64,000 nt of DNA. Origin: an uncultured delta proteobacterium (lineage in GTDB: Bacteria > Desulfobacterota > Syntrophia > Syntrophales > Smithellaceae). How positions within the stretch are numbered: the stretch's first letter is position 1; every line of letters begins with the position of its first letter. The DNA is taken from contig CAIVQG010000041.1 of the NCBI GenBank assembly GCA_903907985.1, positions 21,326-85,325 of the forward strand, in the 5' to 3' direction. The notes beneath the pieces are model-generated. The model worked only from the letters and a program-made list of their open reading frames with translations, made no database searches and was not told where the DNA came from. Made by a program: the position numbers and the translations under genes. Positions 59,343 through 64,000 of this stretch are shown here, in pieces.

Positions 59343-62042
59343 GTGCCGGTAATTATCTCGCTGAAAAATATTGAGGAAGCTATCGACAGCCTCAATTATA
59401 AAAGCGAAACCACCCTCAAAAGCAAACTTATCCGTGCCGTCAGGAACTTTTACCCGGATGAAAGCTCCCTGGAAACCCTGACGTCTATCGACACCGAAGA
59501 ACTGGTTAAATACGTCTGGGAGACCGGTGATGATGCCGAGTTAATCAAAAACAAAAGAAAAAATTTCAGCTCCGTTAAATCCAGCGTCAACAGCGATCTA
59601 AAAAAGCTCTATCAAGAAGGGAAAAATCCTCAGGGTATTATCATCGGCCATAACAATGTCTTTGATATTTCCGATGAGGCCAAAAATAAAACGTTGTCCG
59701 GTATCGCCGATATTTTCCGGGAAAAGGGCATCGACACCCAAAGTAAGATTACCGAAATTCTGTCTGCTCTGACCGATATCCTGGCCGGTGCAATGTCTTC
59801 TCCCAATGCCCAAGACGCCCGGGCAGAAATCGACCGTTTGAAAAATCTAATCGGGGGTTTAACGCAGGAGCCCGCTCTGCCGCTGGCTGCAGAAGGAACC
59901 ACGGATCAAACAACTACCGGAGAGAGCATAGGCATTCGGCAGGAGGACGAGGGCAAAGCGCTAGCCGGCATTGCCGATATTCTGAAAGATAAGGAAATTG
60001 ATGCTCAGACGAAGATGAGCAAAATAATGGAAGCCGTAAAGGAGGTATTGTCTGAAGCAATTTCTTCTGCCGGGCCGGAATTAGACGCTCAGGAAGCTGA
60101 GCAAATAAAAAATCTCTTCGGCAACTTGTCTGAGACCATGGGACCGGCGCTGTCGGAAGAAGGAATTGATGTTGCCGGAGAGATAAACAAAATGACGGCC
60201 TCCGTAAAAGAGATGTTGGCCGATGCCCTGGCCACCACGGGTGCAGGATTAAATAGCGAAGAAATTGAACGGATAAAAAATCTTTTTGGTACGCTAGCTC
60301 AGAATGTCAAATCAGCTCTGAGTGATGGCCGGGGACTTGATGGAATTGGTATCGACTCAGGCCTGGCGGAGGAAACCGTCGTTGAGGAAGAAGGCACTGA
60401 AGTTGAAATCATTGAGGAGGTTGAGGGAGCAAGCACCGAAGAGATAGTTGAGGTTGTAGAAGAAGTCGTTGAAGATGAACTGGCTCCGGAAGCACTTACC
60501 GAAGACAAAGTCAGCGGCGCAGAAGAATACTTGCCCGATGCCGGAATAGAAGAAATCCCCGTCGAGCCGGGCGCAGAGACTGAAATAGTTGAAGGAGATG
60601 TGGCGGCAACTGAAGTGGTCGAAATCATCGAAGAAGTTACCGGCGATGAGCTTGTCGAACCGGCAGCAGAAGGGGAAATTACCGCAGAGACCACTCCCGA
60701 AGAAATCGCCGCTGCTGATGCCGCTCTTAAAGATGATGGATTGCTGGAAACCGGCTTGACCCCGGAAGAACCGGTGCAAGACAAGGATTATGAAGAAATA
60801 ATCGAAATAGATGATTCTATTGCCCCAGCGCCGGAGTCCCTGCCGGAAGAAACAGTCTTGGAATCTGTACCGGAAGAAATCGTCGCCGAAGATACCATTG
60901 TCGAGGCCGCCGAAACATTATCAGATTATACAACAGAGGAAACAGCCGATGCGGATACTGTGGAAGAAATGGAAGCGGTCGAGGTTATCGAAGAGGTTGC
61001 CCCAGAAGAAGTTGTAGAAATCATTGAAGAACCTTCAGTCGGCGAAGAGGAGGCCATTCCGGGGCAAGACCAAGCGGCAGGTGCTGCCGTGGAAGGAGAC
61101 CTGCGAACCAGAGCCGAGGTTTTAGCTGAGCTTGCCGCTGCCGCCGCAGCGCTGGGGAAAATAGGGCCGGATTTAAGCAACAGCATCTATTCGGAAGAAG
61201 AAATTAAGGAAAAAGCAAAATTTCTTACCGAAGAATTTGACCGCTATCTCAGTGTCCGGGAAAAATTTTACAACCAGCATATCCTGATCAAGAGCGGTAA
61301 TTATCGGGTGGGCGGAGCGGGCAGAGATAAAAGCGAATTGCCGGAACAGATAGTGAATTTGCGTGAATTTTACATCGGGAAATTTCCCGTCACCAATGCT
61401 CTTTTCGAGATTTTTGTAGAAAAGACCGGCTACATAACCACCGCCGAAAAACATGGGTTTGGCCTGGTGTATATTCCCCGGATGCAAAAAGTGAGAAACG
61501 CCCTGACCGGTACGGAAAGTTTTATTTGGAATAATCAACTGCAACATAAAAGAATGCCCGGAGCCTGCTGGTATCGTCCCAACGGTCAGTCCAGCACTCT
61601 TTATGTGAAGAGAACACATCCGGTTGTGCAGGTCAGCCTGGAGGATGCCTGTGCCTTTGCCGCCTGGACCGGCAAGAGAATTCCCACGGAGAAAGAATGG
61701 GAAGCGGCAGCGCGCACTTCCCGCAGCTATTTATACCCATGGGGGGATGGCTGGCAGGATGATGCCTGCAACCTGGAAAAAAGTTTATTGGGAGATACGT
61801 CACCGGTAGATCAATATGTAAAATTTGCCAACGAATATGAAGTTGCCGATACCTTGGGTAACGTTATGGAGTGGACGCTGGATCACTGGCAGGAGCCTGG
61901 GCCGGAAGAGGAAAGCGAAGAAACTTACGTTGTCAAAGGGGCAAGCTGGGTATCCGGAAGCCCGGTTTGCTTAACTGATCGTCAACCGGTTTATGAAAAT
62001 ACTTCTTCCAATATTCTGGGCTTCAGGTGCATTGCAATTTGA
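59343..62042 (+). CDS. Large acidic protein with FGE/SUMF1-like carboxyl domain
   Basis: An 899-residue protein started by GTG behind AGGAGA. Residues 1-110: unknown, charged. Residues 115-330: three related helical repeats, each ending in IKNLFG/LKNLIG-like text (near 171, 255 and 320). Residues 340-590: highly acidic, with variants of EVVEIIEEV at least five times. Residues 640-899: formylglycine-generating-enzyme-like fold (IGKFPVTNALFEIFV, PVVQVSLEDACAFAAWTGKRIPTEKEWEAAAR, GNVMEWTLDHW, GASWVSGSPVC). The active site of true FGE needs two cysteines within GGSWxCxxxxC; here the first is Ser and only the later one is kept, so oxidase activity is doubtful. No signal peptide. No sulfatase is in the window. 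Confidence 0.78.
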   Translation: MPVIISLKNIEEAIDSLNYKSETTLKSKLIRAVRNFYPDESSLETLTSIDTEELVKYVWETGDDAELIKNKRKNFSSVKSSVNSDLKKLYQEGKNPQGIIIGHNNVFDISDEAKNKTLSGIADIFREKGIDTQSKITEILSALTDILAGAMSSPNAQDARAEIDRLKNLIGGLTQEPALPLAAEGTTDQTTTGESIGIRQEDEGKALAGIADILKDKEIDAQTKMSKIMEAVKEVLSEAISSAGPELDAQEAEQIKNLFGNLSETMGPALSEEGIDVAGEINKMTASVKEMLADALATTGAGLNSEEIERIKNLFGTLAQNVKSALSDGRGLDGIGIDSGLAEETVVEEEGTEVEIIEEVEGASTEEIVEVVEEVVEDELAPEALTEDKVSGAEEYLPDAGIEEIPVEPGAETEIVEGDVAATEVVEIIEEVTGDELVEPAAEGEITAETTPEEIAAADAALKDDGLLETGLTPEEPVQDKDYEEIIEIDDSIAPAPESLPEETVLESVPEEIVAEDTIVEAAETLSDYTTEETADADTVEEMEAVEVIEEVAPEEVVEIIEEPSVGEEEAIPGQDQAAGAAVEGDLRTRAEVLAELAAAAAALGKIGPDLSNSIYSEEEIKEKAKFLTEEFDRYLSVREKFYNQHILIKSGNYRVGGAGRDKSELPEQIVNLREFYIGKFPVTNALFEIFVEKTGYITTAEKHGFGLVYIPRMQKVRNALTGTESFIWNNQLQHKRMPGACWYRPNGQSSTLYVKRTHPVVQVSLEDACAFAAWTGKRIPTEKEWEAAARTSRSYLYPWGDGWQDDACNLEKSLLGDTSPVDQYVKFANEYEVADTLGNVMEWTLDHWQEPGPEEESEETYVVKGASWVSGSPVCLTDRQPVYENTSSNILGFRCIAI

Positions 62043-62125
62043 TTAGCAATCTTCTCAATAACTATTATACAAAGCAAAAAAGGAAGTGATCTGACGACTC
62101 CACAAAAATGTTCGGGGAGGAAGAA

Positions 62126-62334
62126 ATGACGAAGGGAAATAACACTGGCCGAAGGGAATTTTTAAAAAAGGGCAAACAGCTGTGGTCAAACCCAACATGG
62201 GCTTCCCCCGCAAAGCGTAGGCCGAAACAAAAATGTTTATGTCTTCGACAATGTCGTCATGCCTACCTCCAGCAATGCCTGGGATTGTTATAAACTCGGC
62301 GTCAATTCCCCACGGCTTACCGCGATTCCGTCAT
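62126..62334 (+). pseudogene. Remnant of a Tat-exported protein gene
   Basis: Behind GGAGG, an ATG at 62126 opens MTKGNNTGRREFLKKG, which has the twin-arginine signal pattern, then loses a convincing reading. In another frame the DNA from about 62201 reads GLPPQSVGRNKNVYVFDN and on to VVMPTSSNAWDCYKLGVN, which looks like true protein. A frame change near 62190 and loss of the rest, with a repeat taking over at about 62316, would explain it. The family is not recognised. Confidence 0.35.
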
Positions 62335-62441
62335 TCCATTCTTGTAACCTCGCGTGACCTTCAGGTTATAAGGTTACGAACGTCGTAATCTAGGAAAACA
62401 AGCTGGATGCCGGATCAGGTCTGGCATGACGAACGCTTCAA
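62316..62441. repeat. Intergenic repeat with the CCTTCAGG module
   Basis: Holds GTAACCT (62344-62350) and AGGTTAC (62371-62377) around GTGACCTTCAGGTTATA (62354-62370). The same inner module occurs in repeat copies A and B. A GGATGCCGGATCAGGTC / GGCATGACG stretch near 62408-62434 is like the piece near 3162. The rest of 62043-62477 holds only the remnant described above. Confidence 0.5.
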
Positions 62442-62477
62442 ACTTCACTTTATTCGTTTTCAGCGAGTGTCATTGAT

Positions 62478-63399
62478 TTATTTTACACTTTTTATAAAAG
62501 CCAAATAGGCATTTGCCGTTTCCTGCGGCTTTTCAATCATCGGGACATGCCCGCAATCTTTAAGAATAACGGTCTTAGAATTTTTCAGCCCTTTTTCGAA
62601 CACAGGCACACTGGAAACATCAAGGATTTTATCCTGATCGCCCCAGAGAATTAAGGCTGGCGCTTTTATATTCGGCAGATCTTTTTCCAGAGACAGGAAA
62701 TCCGGACCGATTTCTTTGAGTTCCTTTTCATAAAACTGGCGATTAGCTAACGCGGTTTGGGTCATTACTTTCTGGAGAGGATAAGGCAAACTGGGCGGAT
62801 TAACAAAAGCCAGAGCCATTAAGCGTGGCATATCGTTTACGTCTTTTAATACCAGTGGATTTTCACCTTTCTCCATCATTTTTCTTACCACACTATTTTC
62901 CAAAGACTTTACACCCCCGGCGTCAAACAGCCCCACGCTGACAATTTCATCCGGATAGCGCACGGCATAAGTCCCGGCGAACCCCCCCCCCCATGGAATT
63001 ACCGGCGATATGAAATTTTTTGAGTTCCAGTGCCAGGGCTAATTTATGCAACCGCGACATCTGGTTTGATAAATTGTACGAGGCCTTCTCGATCATAGAA
63101 CTTTCTCCATAGCCGGGGATATCGGGTATCACCACATGGTAATCTTTAATTAAATAAGGGGCTAATTTTAACCAGTTGTCTTTATTGGCGGCATAGCCGT
63201 GCAAAAGCAATATTGTCGGCCCTTTGCCCCCCTCCAGATAAACGATGTTATGATCATCGATTTTGATCATTTTTTTAGTCAGCCCGGCCTGACTTCTGGC
63301 GGCATCGATCATGTAGCCTGCCACTTTTTCCGGGAAAGCATAATAACCGGCAACACAGGCTACGATAACAACTAATATTCCAATTAGGACTTTTTTCAT
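62478..63399 (-). pseudogene. Alpha/beta hydrolase split by a G11 tract (frameshift or phase-variable)
   Basis: Two minus-strand frames together make one hydrolase of about 307 residues. The first (63399 to 62947) has a signal-anchor helix (VLIGILVVIVACVAGYYAF), HGYAANKDNW with the oxyanion HG, and IPDIPGYGESS; it runs into GNSMGGG, the nucleophile elbow. The second (62963 to 62478) carries AVRYPDEIVSVGLFD, the acid in LILWGDQDKILD, and the histidine in DCGHVPMIEKP. The junction is a run of 11 G (62982-62992 as C on the plus strand). Ten G would join the frames into GNSMGGGFAGTYAVRYP. Either the run varies in living cells or one base is an assembly error. Confidence 0.82.
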
Positions 63400-63466
63400 G
63401 TTGACACCCTCCCTGTTCTCCTTATATAGAGTTGCAACTTACGTTTTCGAAAGATTATACTAAATT

Positions 63467-64000
63467 ATGGACATTATCATCTATTTTATTGATTTTTTTA
63501 TTCACCTGGACAAATACTTGCCCGTCATTATTCAGAGCTTTGGCATTTGGGCTTATGTTATTGTGTTTCTGGTTATCTTCTGTGAAACGGGTCTTGTTGT
63601 TACACCTATTCTTCCCGGTGATTCTCTTCTTTTTGCGCTGGGCAGCTTTGCCGCCCTCGGCGCGTTAAATATTGAAATACTGTTAATTTCCCTTTGTATT
63701 GCAGCAATCGCGGGCGATACAGTCAATTATTCCATTGGCCATTTTATCGGTCCCAAGGTTTTTCATTACGAAGACGGCCGCTTCTTCAAGAAAGAATATT
63801 TGCAGCGGACTCATCAATTTTACGAAAAGCATGGCGGCAAGACCATTATTATCGCTCGTTTTATGCCCATCATCCGCACGTTTGCCCCGTTTGTCGCCGG
63901 CATCGGCGCAATGACTTATCCGAAATTTATCTCATATAATATAATAGGCGGTATGGCCTGGGTTTGTCTATTCCTTCTGGGCGGCTATTTCTTCGGCAAC
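63467..64000 (+). CDS. DedA-family membrane protein (cut by window edge)
   Basis: Open from the ATG at 63467 to the window end, 178 codons. The sequence [22 protein letters not shown] (near residue 37, in part), [14 protein letters not shown] (near 83), and [20 protein letters not shown] (near 135) is characteristic of DedA/VTT proteins; the arginines in [10 protein letters not shown] are essential residues of the family. DedA proteins recycle undecaprenyl phosphate or flip lipids across the inner membrane. Perhaps 25-40 residues are missing at the end. No clear ribosome site is visible. Confidence 0.93.
   Translation, partial: MDIIIYFIDFFIHLDKYLPVIIQSFGIWAYVIVFLVIFCETGLVVTPILPGDSLLFALGSFAALGALNIEILLISLCIAAIAGDTVNYSIGHFIGPKVFHYEDGRFFKKEYLQRTHQFYEKHGGKTIIIARFMPIIRTFAPFVAGIGAMTYPKFISYNIIGGMAWVCLFLLGGYFFGN

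Noticed and set aside
59343..62042. Variable protein of a diversity-generating retroelement
   Set aside because: The FGE-like/C-type-lectin fold is the kind used by such systems, but there is no reverse transcriptase or template repeat nearby in the window.
63432..63939. Three short plus-strand frames near the window end
   Set aside because: They are shadow frames of the DedA gene that starts at 63467 and runs off the window.

Overview
The window looks like the chromosome of an anaerobic, Gram-negative deltaproteobacterium (Desulfobacterota), most likely of the Syntrophales/Syntrophus-Smithella kind. This is inferred from gene content and from the run rho-rpmE-prfA-prmC-murA-hisD, not from any search. 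Supporting content is LptE (outer membrane), many acyl-CoA and hot-dog enzymes, a TRAP transporter, an arylacetate-CoA ligase, a PurS-fused PurL, and several families of short intergenic repeats.

Layout. 1-464: the end of an integrated element, with the start of a tyrosine integrase on the minus strand next to a 46-bp 3' fragment of tRNA-Thr(CGT), which is the attachment site. 465-4318: a TfoX-like gene, an AAA/DUF4143 ATPase behind tandem palindromic operators, and an AmgK/MurU-like pair for cell-wall sugar recycling. 4432-10558: leuS, lptE, a glycosyltransferase, a HIT-like DUF4922 protein and an M15 peptidase. 10649-16288 (minus): nitronate monooxygenase-like flavoprotein, a TMTC-like membrane TPR protein, a patatin lipoprotein and a DEAD-box helicase. 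16683-23014: rho, rpmE, prfA, prmC, murA, hisD. 23004-30549 (minus): a metallo-beta-lactamase fold protein and an acyl-CoA cluster (crotonase, three MaoC/hot-dog proteins, AMP-ligase) with an ABC-F ATPase. 30749-33624: phosphoesterase, alpha/beta hydrolase, small lipoprotein. 33884-37869 (minus): purL and purQ. 38046-43583: a TRAP transporter convergent with the 5-oxoprolinase genes pxpABC. 43884-45733: an orphaned vapB with a truncated vapC, then rmuC. 45782-52357: a leader peptide and terminator followed by a livKHMGF-type ABC transporter and a PaaK-type ligase. 52650-57798: hybrid histidine kinase, then fbp, a class II aldolase and a zinc alcohol dehydrogenase. 57946-62042: a divergent pair, a zinc-ribbon protein and a large acidic protein with an FGE-like domain. 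62126-64000: a gene remnant, a frameshifted alpha/beta hydrolase and the start of a DedA protein.

The most striking signal is at 45856-46017. A 33-codon open frame contains the run Tyr-Tyr-Gly-Tyr-Tyr-Tyr-Tyr and is followed 26 bases later by a strong intrinsic terminator, directly ahead of the liv-type transporter operon that runs towards a PaaK-type arylacetate-CoA ligase. It has the form of a classical amino-acid attenuator that senses charged tyrosyl-tRNA, and would make this an aromatic-compound uptake and activation system rather than a branched-chain amino-acid transporter. The second is a family of three 140-167 bp repeats whose first three bases are, in all three copies, the TAG stop codon of the gene before them. 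Two long poly-G/C tracts, one in the spacer of a near-perfect promoter and one inside a reading frame, could allow phase variation.
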